Origin: Thalassobellus sediminis
GTDB taxonomy: Bacteria; Bacteroidota; Bacteroidia; Flavobacteriales; Flavobacteriaceae
Assembly: GCF_044386045.1 (NCBI RefSeq)
Contig: NZ_JBISCD010000037.1
Location: 62,001-126,000 of the forward strand
DNA: 64,000 nt
Direction of reading: 5' to 3'
Both the position numbers and the translations under genes were made by a program. This document shows positions 38,445 through 47,070 of this stretch, in pieces. The notes beneath the pieces are model-generated. The model did no database searches. It saw only the letters and a list, made by a program, of their open reading frames with translations, and was not told the DNA's origin. Position 1 is the first letter of the stretch. Each line of letters starts with the position of its first letter.

Positions 38445-39275
38445 TTATTTTAAATTATAAAATTGAATAGCATTTCTCCCCATAATAGCTTCTTGTTCAG
38501 TTTCTGAAAGGTTTGCTATAAAATTTGTGACAATTGATTTTACTTGCGAATAATTTCCAGCCACCAAACACACCGGCCAGTCCGAACCAAACATAATACG
38601 TTTTGTTCCAAAAGCATTTAAAACTAAATCCATATAAGGCTCTAGCTGCTTTGGTGTCCAAGTATTATAATCTGCTTCAGTTATCATTCCAGAAAGTTTA
38701 CAATACACATTTTCTTGCTTTGCAATTTCTTGCATAATTACGGCCCAACCATCAAAAAAATCATCTTTTATATAGGGTTTTGCAATATGATCGATTACAA
38801 ATTTCTGATTTGGAAAACGTTTCACAAACTCTAAAGTTGCTCCTAATTGATGCGGAAAAATTAATACATCATAAGTAAAGCCATGTGATTCTAATTTTGA
38901 AATGCCTCTTAAAAAATCTGGACGTAACAAAAAATTAGGATCTGCTTCTTCTTGTACGACATGCCTAAAACCTTTCATTTTATTAAATGCACTGTATTTT
39001 TCTAAATCAGAATCAAGAGCATGTCCGCGCAAATCTACCCAACCAACTATGCCCTTAATAAAATTATTACTAGATGCTAAATCTAACAAAAAATCATTTT
39101 CAGCTATAGTTTGGTCTGCTTGAACTGCGACACATCCATCAATACCATTCTCATGATATACTTTTTCTAAATCTAATGGTAAAAAATCGCGACGAATAAC
39201 AGCCATATCGTCATCAAGCCATTCGTGTTTAATAGGTTCATATTTCCAAAAATGTTGATGCGTATCTATTATCAT
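38445..39275 (-). CDS. L-fuconolactonase-like amidohydrolase
   Basis: This 276-residue TIM-barrel hydrolase of the COG3618 group begins MIIDTHQHFWKYEP (metal-site His pair). Further motifs are GIVGWVDLRG, KGFRHVVQEEADPNFL, FVIDHIAKPYI, VYCKLSGMITEAD and MFGSDWPVCLVAG, which fits L-fucono-1,5-lactonases and L-rhamnonolactonases. It opens the sugar lactone to the aldonic acid. It sits between the zinc dehydrogenase (12 bp upstream) and the SDR (5 bp downstream), as expected for consecutive steps of a non-phosphorylating 6-deoxyhexose pathway. Confidence 0.8.
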   Translation of the reverse strand: MIIDTHQHFWKYEPIKHEWLDDDMAVIRRDFLPLDLEKVYHENGIDGCVAVQADQTIAENDFLLDLASSNNFIKGIVGWVDLRGHALDSDLEKYSAFNKMKGFRHVVQEEADPNFLLRPDFLRGISKLESHGFTYDVLIFPHQLGATLEFVKRFPNQKFVIDHIAKPYIKDDFFDGWAVIMQEIAKQENVYCKLSGMITEADYNTWTPKQLEPYMDLVLNAFGTKRIMFGSDWPVCLVAGNYSQVKSIVTNFIANLSETEQEAIMGRNAIQFYNLK

Positions 39276-39287
39276 TATAATATCTTT

Positions 39288-40298
39288 TTAATTAAAACTT
39301 ACAGTTGCTTTTATAACGCCAGTTTCAGGCTTTAACCAACTATCAAATTGTGCTATCATATCTGTATAAGGTACAGAGTGCGTTATAAAAGAGTCTGTTG
39401 GAAATTGATTTAGCACACTTATAACATGTTCAAAATCTTCTGTGGTTGCATTTCTACTACACATTAAAGTCATTTCTTTAGCATGTACTGCTGGATGATT
39501 ATAAGTTAATTCGCCTTTAGATAAACCAACTAAAACAAATCGGCCGCCATGCGACATATAACTAGGGCAAGCTTCTAAAGCAAATTTATTTCCAGACGCA
39601 TCAAATACTGCTGTACATAAATCGCCATTTGTAATTTCAGAAATATCATTTACAGCATTATCTCCCGCTTTCACTATATAATCAACACCTATTTTTTCTT
39701 TAGCATATTGCAATCGTTGCTCATTCATATCAATGGCAATCACTTTTGCACCAGCAATTTGCGCTAATTTCATAATACCAATACCAATAGGTCCGCAACC
39801 AACAACAGCAACCGTTTCACCTGGTTTAATATTTGCTCTTCTAACTGCATGTGCTCCAATAGCTAAAGGTTCTACAATAGCCATTTCGTTATCAGATAAA
39901 TTATTAGCAGGTAATAAAATATTAACAGGCACAGAAATTTGTTCTTGCATACCGCCATCTGCATGCACACCAAGTACGCGTATATTTGTGCAGCAATTTG
40001 GGTTTCCATTTTTACACGCTATACATTCTCCACAACTAACATAAGGCATCACTACAACTTTATCTCCTGCTTTAATACCTTTTTCATTAGTATCAATTTC
40101 TATGACTTCTGAAGCTAATTCATGACCTAAAATTCTAGGGTATGTAAAAAAAGCTTGATTTCCTCCATAAGCATGGATATCGGTTCCGCAGATACCTACT
40201 TTGCTAATTCTTAATAAAGCCTCTCCTGATTTTCTTATAGGTGCATCTTTTTCTTTTAAGATAAACTCACCTGGTTTTTCACAAACTATGTACTTCAT
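39288..40298 (-). CDS. Zinc-dependent medium-chain alcohol dehydrogenase
   Basis: The 336-residue enzyme has the catalytic zinc ligands Cys (VGICGTDIHAYG) and His-Glu (ILGHELAS), the structural zinc lobe (GECIACKNGNPNCC) and a Rossmann motif VAVVGCGPIGIG. It belongs to the threonine/sorbitol dehydrogenase-like group that includes E. coli LgoD (L-galactonate oxidoreductase). In this operon it may oxidise L-fucose or a derived aldonic acid such as L-fuconate; the exact substrate is open. It is the first gene of the minus-strand operon, facing the LacI gene across 128 bp that include the operator at 40392-40413. Confidence 0.8.
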   Translation of the reverse strand: MKYIVCEKPGEFILKEKDAPIRKSGEALLRISKVGICGTDIHAYGGNQAFFTYPRILGHELASEVIEIDTNEKGIKAGDKVVVMPYVSCGECIACKNGNPNCCTNIRVLGVHADGGMQEQISVPVNILLPANNLSDNEMAIVEPLAIGAHAVRRANIKPGETVAVVGCGPIGIGIMKLAQIAGAKVIAIDMNEQRLQYAKEKIGVDYIVKAGDNAVNDISEITNGDLCTAVFDASGNKFALEACPSYMSHGGRFVLVGLSKGELTYNHPAVHAKEMTLMCSRNATTEDFEHVISVLNQFPTDSFITHSVPYTDMIAQFDSWLKPETGVIKATVSFN

Positions 40299-40364
40299 GC
40301 TTCTATTTAATTGCTATTATTAATTCAATTATACAAATTGTTTTAAGACATAATTCCCTTTATT

Positions 40365-40395
40365 ATTGTATTAGAAAAATAATAAATTATATTTG
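40365..40395 (+). promoter_or_regulatory. Promoter of the first lacI gene
   Basis: ATTG (40365-40368), exactly 19 bases, then TATATTTG (40388-40395) match the Bacteroidota TTTG-N19-TAnnTTTG promoter. The -7 box overlaps the LacI operator at 40392-40413. The predicted leader is about 25 nt. Confidence 0.65.
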
Positions 40396-40413
40396 TTCAA
40401 TCGATTGAACAAA
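40392..40413. promoter_or_regulatory. LacI-type operator (22-bp perfect palindrome)
   Basis: A perfect palindrome with core TTCAATCGATTGAA and a central CG step, the place where LacI-family hinge helices insert. It covers the end of the -7 box and the expected start site of the lacI gene, and ends 13 bp before the start codon. Repression of its own gene, and perhaps of the divergent dehydrogenase operon, is likely. Confidence 0.75.
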
Positions 40414-40426
40414 CTTATCCTTTTTT

Positions 40427-41458
40427 TTGAAAAATAAAAAGAAAATAACCATAAAAGATATTGCTAATGCTTTAAACATTACACCTTCTGCTGTATCAAA
40501 AGCTTTAAACAACCATCCTAGAATTAGCGATAAAACGAAAGCAGCAGTAAAGCAAATTGCAGAATCATTAAATTATCAACCAAACCACATAGCTACAGCT
40601 TTACGAAAAGGAAAAAGTAATTTAGTTGGTGTCATGATACCTAGAGCTAACAGTCATTTTTTCTCTTCAGTTGTTGAAAAAATCGAAAACGTTTTAAGTA
40701 AAGAGGGCTATAATATTATTATAACACAATCAAACGAATCGTTTACAAGAGAATGTAAAAATATTGAATCGCTGCTTTTAACTCAAGTGGATGGCATCAT
40801 TGCATCAATGGCTAATGAAACAAAAACATTAGAGCATTTCGAAAAAATAAAATCTAATGGTGTTCCCTTAATTATGTTTGACCGTGGTGAAGACGCTTTA
40901 GCTGTTGATTATATTGGAATTGACGATTACCAGAGTAGTTTTAAAATTATTGAACACCTTAAAAATCAAGGATGCAAAAGAATTGCCCATATTGGAGGAC
41001 ATAATCATACTAGAATTTACAAAAACAGAATTGTAGGTTATAAGGATGCGCTTTTAAAATATAAGCTTCCAATTGCTGAAGAATTAATTTCTGAAAGCAC
41101 TTTGTACATTGAAGATGGTCGGAAAATTATGAAAGAATTATTAGATCTTTCTGAAAGACCAGATGCTGTTTATGCGGCAGGCGATTTTGCGGCTATGGGA
41201 GCACTTCAAGTCATGGAAGAAAACAATATTCGGGTTCCAGAAGACATTGCGTTAGTTGGTTTTAGTAACGAAACCTTTACATCTTTTGTAAAACCTTCAA
41301 TCTCCACTATCAATCAGCGTAGTGAAATTATAGGGCAATTAGCTGCCGAAACATTTTTAAAAAGAGTCAATACTCCTAATTGGAAACCAAAATTAAACAA
41401 TACAATCATAGATTCTGAACTCATTATTAGAGATTCTTCTTTAAAAAAAATTGAATAA
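40427..41458 (+). CDS. LacI-family transcriptional regulator, TTG start
   Basis: This 343-residue regulator has an N-terminal HTH (ITIKDIANALNITPSAVSKALN, about 7-28), a hinge region (HIATALRKGKSNLVGV) and a periplasmic-binding-protein-like sugar domain with DGIIASMANE and VGFSNETFTSF. The start codon is TTG at 40427: LacI proteins begin about this far before the IKDIA helix, and the next ATG in frame lies some 70 codons inside, past the HTH. The operator 13 bp upstream suggests autoregulation. A ligand among L-fucose, L-rhamnose or a pathway intermediate is inferred from the neighbours. Confidence 0.9.
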   Translation: MKNKKKITIKDIANALNITPSAVSKALNNHPRISDKTKAAVKQIAESLNYQPNHIATALRKGKSNLVGVMIPRANSHFFSSVVEKIENVLSKEGYNIIITQSNESFTRECKNIESLLLTQVDGIIASMANETKTLEHFEKIKSNGVPLIMFDRGEDALAVDYIGIDDYQSSFKIIEHLKNQGCKRIAHIGGHNHTRIYKNRIVGYKDALLKYKLPIAEELISESTLYIEDGRKIMKELLDLSERPDAVYAAGDFAAMGALQVMEENNIRVPEDIALVGFSNETFTSFVKPSISTINQRSEIIGQLAAETFLKRVNTPNWKPKLNNTIIDSELIIRDSSLKKIE

Positions 41459-41532
41459 AAACTTAATACTATTTTTGCTTATATTTCATAATTAATATTA
41501 ATTTAGTCTTTTAAGTATTATTAATATGTTTT

Positions 41533-42414
41533 ATGAAACTTCATTTATTAGACAGAAGTAACCTAACAAACAGTTCATTTACAACGAAAGTAAATGAATA
41601 TCCATACTTTTTAAAAATATGGCATTATCACCCAGAACTAGAACTTGTTGTTGTGCTAAAAAGTGAAGGCACCTGTTTTATTGGTGATAGCATTGAAAAA
41701 TTTAGTGTTGGAGATATTGTACTCATAGGAAAAAATTTGCCGCACATGTGGTTGAACGATGAAGATTATTTTAAAAAAAGTCCGAAACAATCTGCTAAAG
41801 CCATCGCTATACATTTTAAACAAGATTATTTAGGCAGAACATTTTTTGAAACTCCAGAAATGATTCACCTTTTAGAACTTTTTGAGCGCTCGCGTTTTGG
41901 TCTAAAATTTCTTAATACAGACAAAAGTATCATTCATGATATTCAAAATATGCTGGAATTAGATGGTTTTGAAAAAACCATGTCTTTTTTACAAATACTC
42001 AATAAATTAGCGAAACATAAAGAGGTAAAACGCTTATCGAGTCTAGGTTTTATAAATTCTTTTAACGCTACTAAAAGTGATACGCAAGATAAGGTACAAG
42101 CTTATATTTTTAAAAATTTCAACAAAAACATAAGTCTAGAAGAAGCCGCTAAAATTGCACATATGAATGCTTCTGCGTTCAGCCGTTATTTCAAGCGTAT
42201 TAATCGCAAAACATTTTCACGTTACGTATCAGAAATACGCATTGGCTATGCTTGTAAATTACTACTCGAAAACAAATTTAATATAGCTGCTGTTTGCTAC
42301 GAGTCTGGTTTCAATAATATTTCAAACTTTAACAGGCAGTTTAAACTAATAATGTATTGTACGCCGTCGGTTTATGTAAAAAACCATAACGAAGAAGCTT
42401 TAAAATCAGATTGA
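41533..42414 (+). CDS. AraC-family regulator with cupin domain
   Basis: This 293-residue protein has an N-terminal cupin-type sensor (about 10-120; YHPELELVVVLKSEGTCFIGD, LIGKNLPHMW) and a C-terminal double HTH (about 190-285; ISLEEAAKIAHMNASAFSRYFKR, FNIAAVCYESGFNNISNFNRQFK). It resembles RhaS/RhaR-type sugar regulators in layout. It follows the LacI gene by 74 bp and precedes the SDR-FAH-lut operon by 162 bp, so it is a plausible activator of that operon with a 6-deoxyhexose or its derivative as ligand (inference). Confidence 0.85.
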   Translation: MKLHLLDRSNLTNSSFTTKVNEYPYFLKIWHYHPELELVVVLKSEGTCFIGDSIEKFSVGDIVLIGKNLPHMWLNDEDYFKKSPKQSAKAIAIHFKQDYLGRTFFETPEMIHLLELFERSRFGLKFLNTDKSIIHDIQNMLELDGFEKTMSFLQILNKLAKHKEVKRLSSLGFINSFNATKSDTQDKVQAYIFKNFNKNISLEEAAKIAHMNASAFSRYFKRINRKTFSRYVSEIRIGYACKLLLENKFNIAAVCYESGFNNISNFNRQFKLIMYCTPSVYVKNHNEEALKSD

Positions 42415-42440
42415 TACATTGCATTTAACATCAAAAACAA

Positions 42441-42486
42441 CTTCCTAAAGCAAAAATAGTATCATAATTCATCAAATTTTAGGAAG
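42441..42486 (+). promoter_or_regulatory. Inverted repeat between araC-type gene and SDR operon
   Basis: CTTCCTAAA (42441-42449) and TTTAGGAAG (42478-42486) are perfect 9-bp inverted arms with a 28-nt spacer. Related words ATTGATACAT (just before, 42410) and ATTGTATCAAT (42511) flank it in opposite orientation and could be regulator half-sites. It is either a terminator-like fold after the araC gene, without a T run, or an operator region. Confidence 0.35.
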
Positions 42487-42576
42487 ACTCACTTACATAT
42501 TCCTTGTACTATTGTATCAATGTTTAATCTACTTATTTAGATTCAACATTAATCATCAAAATAAATCATTATAAAA

Positions 42577-43359
42577 ATGGCCAAATTCAGTTTAAAAAAC
42601 AAAGTCGCTATTGTAACTGGTGGCGGAAGTGGCATAGGAAAAGCTATATCGCTAACCTTTGCTAAACAAGGTGCTAAAGTTCATATTTTAGATTTCAATA
42701 TAGAAGCTGCAGAAGAAACTATTTCAGAAATAAAAGCTATTGATGCACAAGGAGAAGCTCATAAATGCGATGTTTCTAATCAACAAAATGTTGTTAATAT
42801 TATTAATAACATTACCCAAAACGAAAAAATTGATATTCTAATAAATAATGCTGGTATTCCCCATATTGGAAATATTGAAAATGTTGAAGAAGGAGATTTA
42901 GATCGTTTATACAACGTCAATATCAAAGGTGTTTATAATTGTATAAAAGCCGCAATTCCTTCATTAAAAAGTAATGGTGGTGGTGTTATTTTAAATTTAG
43001 CATCTGTTGCTTCAACTGTTGGGATCAATGATAGATTTGCCTATTCAATGACTAAAGGTGCTGTTCTTACCATGACTTATTCTGTTGCTAAAGATTATAT
43101 AAACGATGGAATTCGTTGTAACTGCATTGCTCCAGGAAGAGTACACACACCATTTGTTGATGGTTTTATAAAAAACAACTACCCTGGAAAAGAAGCCGAA
43201 ATGTTTGATAAATTATCAAAAACCCAACCTATTGGTCGTATGGGAAGTACACAAGAAATAGCCGATTTAACCTTGTTCTTATGCTCTGATGAAGCAGGTT
43301 TTATTACAGGTTCAAACTACGCCATTGATGGCGGTTTTGTAACATTAAACGGAAATTAA
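42577..43359 (+). CDS. SDR dehydrogenase (2-keto-3-deoxy-L-fuconate 4-dehydrogenase-like)
   Basis: This 260-residue classical SDR has TGGGSGIG (14-21), NNAG (90-93), Ser143, Tyr156 and Lys160 (YSMTK), and a C-terminal FITGSNYAIDGGFV. In non-phosphorylating L-fucose or L-rhamnose pathways an SDR oxidises the 2-keto-3-deoxy acid at C4 to the 2,4-diketo acid, which is then cleaved by an FAH-fold hydrolase. The next gene, 19 bp downstream, is such a hydrolase, which supports this role. Another sugar or acid substrate cannot be excluded. It leads the plus-strand operon with the hydrolase and lutABC. Confidence 0.75.
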   Translation: MAKFSLKNKVAIVTGGGSGIGKAISLTFAKQGAKVHILDFNIEAAEETISEIKAIDAQGEAHKCDVSNQQNVVNIINNITQNEKIDILINNAGIPHIGNIENVEEGDLDRLYNVNIKGVYNCIKAAIPSLKSNGGGVILNLASVASTVGINDRFAYSMTKGAVLTMTYSVAKDYINDGIRCNCIAPGRVHTPFVDGFIKNNYPGKEAEMFDKLSKTQPIGRMGSTQEIADLTLFLCSDEAGFITGSNYAIDGGFVTLNGN

Positions 43360-43378
43360 GAATTTAAATATATAGAAG

Positions 43379-44236
43379 ATGAAATTAATACGATTTGGAG
43401 ACGTCAATAATGAAAAACCAGGTGTTCAATTAGCAAACGGAACAAGACTAGATGTATCGGCATTTGGAACCGATTATGATGAAGCTTTTTTTGGAAATAA
43501 TGGTATTGAAAAATTAAAAACTTGGTTAGAGACAAATCAATCTAATTGTCCTGAAGTTGATGATAACGTACGTTTAGGAGCGCCTTTAACAAGACCTTCT
43601 AAAATTGTATGTATTGGTTTAAACTATGCGCAACATGCTGCCGAAGCTGGTATGGATGTTCCTAAAGAACCTGTATTATTTTTTAAAGCTACCTCTGCTA
43701 TCGTTGGTCCTAATGATGATATCATGATTCCTAAAGGAAGTACTAAAACCGACTGGGAAGTTGAGTTATCTGTTGTAATTGGTAAAAAAGCATCTTATGT
43801 TGAAGAAGATGATGTTTTCGATCATATTGCGGGTTACGTATTACATAACGATGTTAGCGAACGTGCTTTTCAATTAGAACGTTCTGGACAATGGGTAAAA
43901 GGAAAAAGTTGCGACACCTTCGCTCCTATCGGACCTTTTATTGCTACTACCGATGAAATTAAAGACCCAAATAATTTAAACTTATGGTTAAAATTAAATG
44001 GTGAAGTAATGCAAAACAGTTCAACTTCCGACTTTATTTTTAACATTCAACAATCTATTAGTCATATTAGTCAATTTATGACTTTATTACCTGGAGATAT
44101 TATTTCTACAGGAACGCCTTTTGGTGTTGGTCTTGGTTTAAAACCACCTGTATACTTAAAACCAGGCGATGTTGTAGAACTTGGTATTGAAGGTTTAGGT
44201 ACTTCAAAACAAAATGTGGTAGCATATAAACAATAA
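43379..44236 (+). CDS. FAH-family 2,4-diketo-3-deoxy-L-fuconate hydrolase-like protein
   Basis: The 285-residue protein carries the fumarylacetoacetase-fold signatures CIGLNYAQHAAEAGMDVP, PVLFFKATSAIVGPNDD, TDWEVELSVVIG (metal ligands Glu/Asp), DVSERAFQLERSGQW and KSCDTFAPIGPFI, then GDIISTGTPFGVG. It is often annotated as ureidoglycolate lyase, but this subgroup includes the hydrolase that splits 2,4-diketo-3-deoxy-L-fuconate (or -rhamnonate) into pyruvate and L-lactate. The position between the SDR and the L-lactate-oxidising lutABC genes (10 bp to lutA) strongly favours that reaction. It is cytoplasmic. Confidence 0.8.
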   Translation: MKLIRFGDVNNEKPGVQLANGTRLDVSAFGTDYDEAFFGNNGIEKLKTWLETNQSNCPEVDDNVRLGAPLTRPSKIVCIGLNYAQHAAEAGMDVPKEPVLFFKATSAIVGPNDDIMIPKGSTKTDWEVELSVVIGKKASYVEEDDVFDHIAGYVLHNDVSERAFQLERSGQWVKGKSCDTFAPIGPFIATTDEIKDPNNLNLWLKLNGEVMQNSSTSDFIFNIQQSISHISQFMTLLPGDIISTGTPFGVGLGLKPPVYLKPGDVVELGIEGLGTSKQNVVAYKQ

Positions 44237-44246
44237 AATAAAAATC

Positions 44247-44984
44247 ATGCGAGTAGGCTTATTCATACCCTGTTATATTAATCAATTATACCCTCAAGTA
44301 GGAAAGGCTACTTTAGAGCTTTTAGAAAAATTAAACGTCGATGTGGTATATCCGTCAGGGCAAACCTGTTGCGGACAACCCATGGCAAATTCAGGGTATG
44401 AATACGAGTCTGAAGGTGCATGCAATAATTTTGTAGACAACTTTAAAGATTTTGATTATATAGTAACACCTTCTGGAAGTTGCGCCTATCACGTTAAAAA
44501 GCATTACAATATTATTCCGCAAACAGATGCTGTTACTAAGGTTCGTAATAATGTTTACGAATTATGTGATTTCATATTGAACGTTTTAGAAGTAAAAAAT
44601 GTTGGAGCTTCGTTTCCTCATAAAGTAGGCGTTCATAAAAGTTGTCACGGACTAAGAGGATTAAGATTAGGCTCTTGTTCCGAAGTTGTTGGCGATTCTT
44701 TTTCATTCATAGAAACGCTTTTACAAGAAGTTAAAGGTACCGAATTAATGCCTGTAAAAAGAAGCGATGAATGTTGCGGATTTGGTGGCACATTTGCTGT
44801 TACCGAAGAAGCTATCTCTGTAAAAATGGGAAAAGATAAAATTAAAGACCACTTAGAAAGTGGCGTAGAAGTTATTACAGCTACAGATACCTCTTGCTTA
44901 ATGCATTTAGAAGGTTTAGTAAACCGTAATAATCAACCCCTTAAAATTTTACATATTGCTGAAATTTTAAACAGTAACTTCTAA
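44247..44984 (+). CDS. lutA: LutA, L-lactate utilization protein with CCG domains
   Basis: The 245-residue protein has two cysteine-rich CCG segments, TCCGQPMANSGYE (about 36-48) and DECCGFGGTFAVTE (about 171-184), and MRVGLFIPCYINQLYPQVG at the N-terminus, matching LutA/YkgE. With LutB and LutC it forms an iron-sulfur L-lactate dehydrogenase complex that makes pyruvate. It is 10 bp after the hydrolase that would yield L-lactate and 10 bp before lutB. Confidence 0.9.
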   Translation: MRVGLFIPCYINQLYPQVGKATLELLEKLNVDVVYPSGQTCCGQPMANSGYEYESEGACNNFVDNFKDFDYIVTPSGSCAYHVKKHYNIIPQTDAVTKVRNNVYELCDFILNVLEVKNVGASFPHKVGVHKSCHGLRGLRLGSCSEVVGDSFSFIETLLQEVKGTELMPVKRSDECCGFGGTFAVTEEAISVKMGKDKIKDHLESGVEVITATDTSCLMHLEGLVNRNNQPLKILHIAEILNSNF

Positions 44985-44994
44985 TAAAACCACT

Positions 44995-46371
44995 ATGAGT
45001 CATTCACAACTAGCCAGTATATTTAATAAAGATGAAAAAAGAGTCGATTGGCATGACAAAGCCTTATGGTTTGTTAGACATAAAAGAGATTTATCTGTTC
45101 ACCAAGTAAAAGGTTGGGAGGAATTAAGAAACTTAGGGCATGGCATAAAAGCACATATGCTATCTAATCTAGATTCTTATTTAATTCAATTTGAAGAAAA
45201 TGCCAAAAAAAATGGCATAGAAGTACATTGGGCTGCTAATGGAAAAGAACACAACCAAATAATACATAAAATTCTTAAAGACAACAACGCCAAAAAAGTT
45301 GTTAAAAGTAAATCGATGCTTACTGAAGAATGTCATTTAAATCCATTTTTAGAAGCTGATGATATTGAAGTTATTGATACTGATTTAGGTGAACGTATTG
45401 TACAATTAGCAAAAGAACCACCAAGTCATATTGTACTACCCGCTATTCATAAAAACAAGCATGAAGTAGATGAATTGTTTCAAGAACATTTAGGCACTAA
45501 ACCTTGTGATGGTGACCCGCAGTATTTAACAGGTGAGGCTAGAAAGCATTTACGAGAAAAATTTATTGAAGCAGACGCCGCTATTACAGGTGTTAACTTT
45601 GCTATTGCAGATACTGGTGGATTTGTAGTTTGTACAAACGAAGGAAATGCCGATATGGGAGCACATTTAGCGCCTGTTCACATTGCTTGTATGGGTGTTG
45701 AAAAAATAATTCCGAAACAAGAACATTTATCTGTGTTTTTACGCTTATTAGCAAGATCTGCAACAGGGCAACCTATAACAACCTATTCATCGCATTTTAA
45801 AAAACCTAGAAAAGGTGCTAAAATGCATGTTGTTATTGTTGATAATGGGCGCTCAGAACAATTAAGCAGACCCGATTTTAGAGCGTCATTACACTGCATT
45901 CGTTGTGGTGCATGTATGAATACATGTCCAATTTACAGAAGAAGTGGTGGTCATAGTTACGATGCAACCATCCCAGGACCTATTGGTTCTATTTTATCGC
46001 CAGGAAAAGATTTAACAAAACACAGTTCTTTACCTTTTGCCTCTACCCTATGTGGTTCTTGTTCAGATGTGTGTCCTGTAAAAATTGATATTCATGCGCA
46101 ATTATATAAGTGGCGACAAATAATTACAAAAGAAACACCACAGCCTTTTATTAAGAAGAAATCTATGGAAATGATGGGTAAAGTATTCTCAAAACCTGCT
46201 CAATTTGAAAAAGTTGGAAAAATAGCGCGTTGGTCTTTAAGAAGTTTACCTAAATCTATAATAAACTCAAAACCGAATGCTTGGGGGAAAGCTAGAGATT
46301 TACCAACAGGACCAAAACAAAGTTTTGATCAGTGGTATAATGAAAGAGAAAATAACAAGAAAAAAGATTAA
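44995..46371 (+). CDS. lutB: LutB, iron-sulfur L-lactate utilization protein
   Basis: The 458-residue protein contains the LUD domain (HIVLPAIHKNKHEV, ADTGGFVVCTNEGNADMG) and then two iron-sulfur cluster motifs: CIRCGACMNTCP (Cys301, 304, 307, 311) and CGSCSDVCP (Cys353, 356, 360). These match LutB/YkgF. The following lutC starts 3 bp after its stop. Its product should oxidise L-lactate from both sugar routes of this island. Confidence 0.95.
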   Translation: MSHSQLASIFNKDEKRVDWHDKALWFVRHKRDLSVHQVKGWEELRNLGHGIKAHMLSNLDSYLIQFEENAKKNGIEVHWAANGKEHNQIIHKILKDNNAKKVVKSKSMLTEECHLNPFLEADDIEVIDTDLGERIVQLAKEPPSHIVLPAIHKNKHEVDELFQEHLGTKPCDGDPQYLTGEARKHLREKFIEADAAITGVNFAIADTGGFVVCTNEGNADMGAHLAPVHIACMGVEKIIPKQEHLSVFLRLLARSATGQPITTYSSHFKKPRKGAKMHVVIVDNGRSEQLSRPDFRASLHCIRCGACMNTCPIYRRSGGHSYDATIPGPIGSILSPGKDLTKHSSLPFASTLCGSCSDVCPVKIDIHAQLYKWRQIITKETPQPFIKKKSMEMMGKVFSKPAQFEKVGKIARWSLRSLPKSIINSKPNAWGKARDLPTGPKQSFDQWYNERENNKKKD

Positions 46372-46374
46372 ATC

Positions 46375-46965
46375 ATGGCAAGCAGAGATACAATTTTAGC
46401 TAGAATAAAGGCAAACAAACCAGAAGCTATTAGCTTACCTCAAATAGATGAAACTTTATTTGATGACGGATACGATTTAATTAAAGAATTCACTAAAAAA
46501 GTAGAAGTTGTAGGTGGTAATGTTTTAGAGGCCAAATCTAATCAAGATGTTATTAAACAAATAACAGAAATGATCCCTAATACTTCTGTTAATTTTTCGA
46601 CATTATCAGACACTCAAGATTTCAATACTATTAATTTTGAAACCATAAAAAAGCCACAAGAGCTAGAAGATTTAGATATTCTAATTCTTGAAAGCGATTT
46701 AGGAGTTGCCGAAAATGGTGCTGTTTGGGTAACGGATAAAAGCCTTCCGATGAGAGCTTTACCCTTTATCACCAAGCATCTTGTCTTTGTACTTTCAAAA
46801 GAAAACATTAAACCATATATGCACCAAGCTTATCATAAACTTTCAGAATCTTCAACAGATTTTGGGGTATTTATTTCAGGTCCTTCAAAAACTGCTGATA
46901 TTGAACAATCTCTAGTAATTGGAGCACATGGAGCCCTAAGTTTAACTATCTTTTTAAAAGCTTAA
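46375..46965 (+). CDS. lutC: LutC, L-lactate utilization protein with LUD domain
   Basis: This 196-residue LUD-domain protein has SDLGVAENGAVWVTD, FITKHLVFVLS, FISGPSKTADIEQSLVIGAHGA, typical of LutC/YkgG. It is the last gene of the SDR-FAH-lutABC run; the following gene starts 105 bp later. No hairpin terminator is seen between them, so read-through into the rhamnose genes is possible. Confidence 0.9.
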   Translation: MASRDTILARIKANKPEAISLPQIDETLFDDGYDLIKEFTKKVEVVGGNVLEAKSNQDVIKQITEMIPNTSVNFSTLSDTQDFNTINFETIKKPQELEDLDILILESDLGVAENGAVWVTDKSLPMRALPFITKHLVFVLSKENIKPYMHQAYHKLSESSTDFGVFISGPSKTADIEQSLVIGAHGALSLTIFLKA

Positions 46966-47070
46966 ATAATTCAATTAAAAAAATCATTTTTTTCTAGAAT
47001 TACAGTACAGTACAGGATAGAGATTTTTTAATGTTCATTTATTTTAGCACGAAATATTTTAATCATCCTC

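Noticed and set aside
43379..44236. Annotation as ureidoglycolate lyase
   Set aside because: The protein family allows it, but no purine or allantoin gene is near, while the neighbours fit a sugar-acid route that ends in L-lactate.
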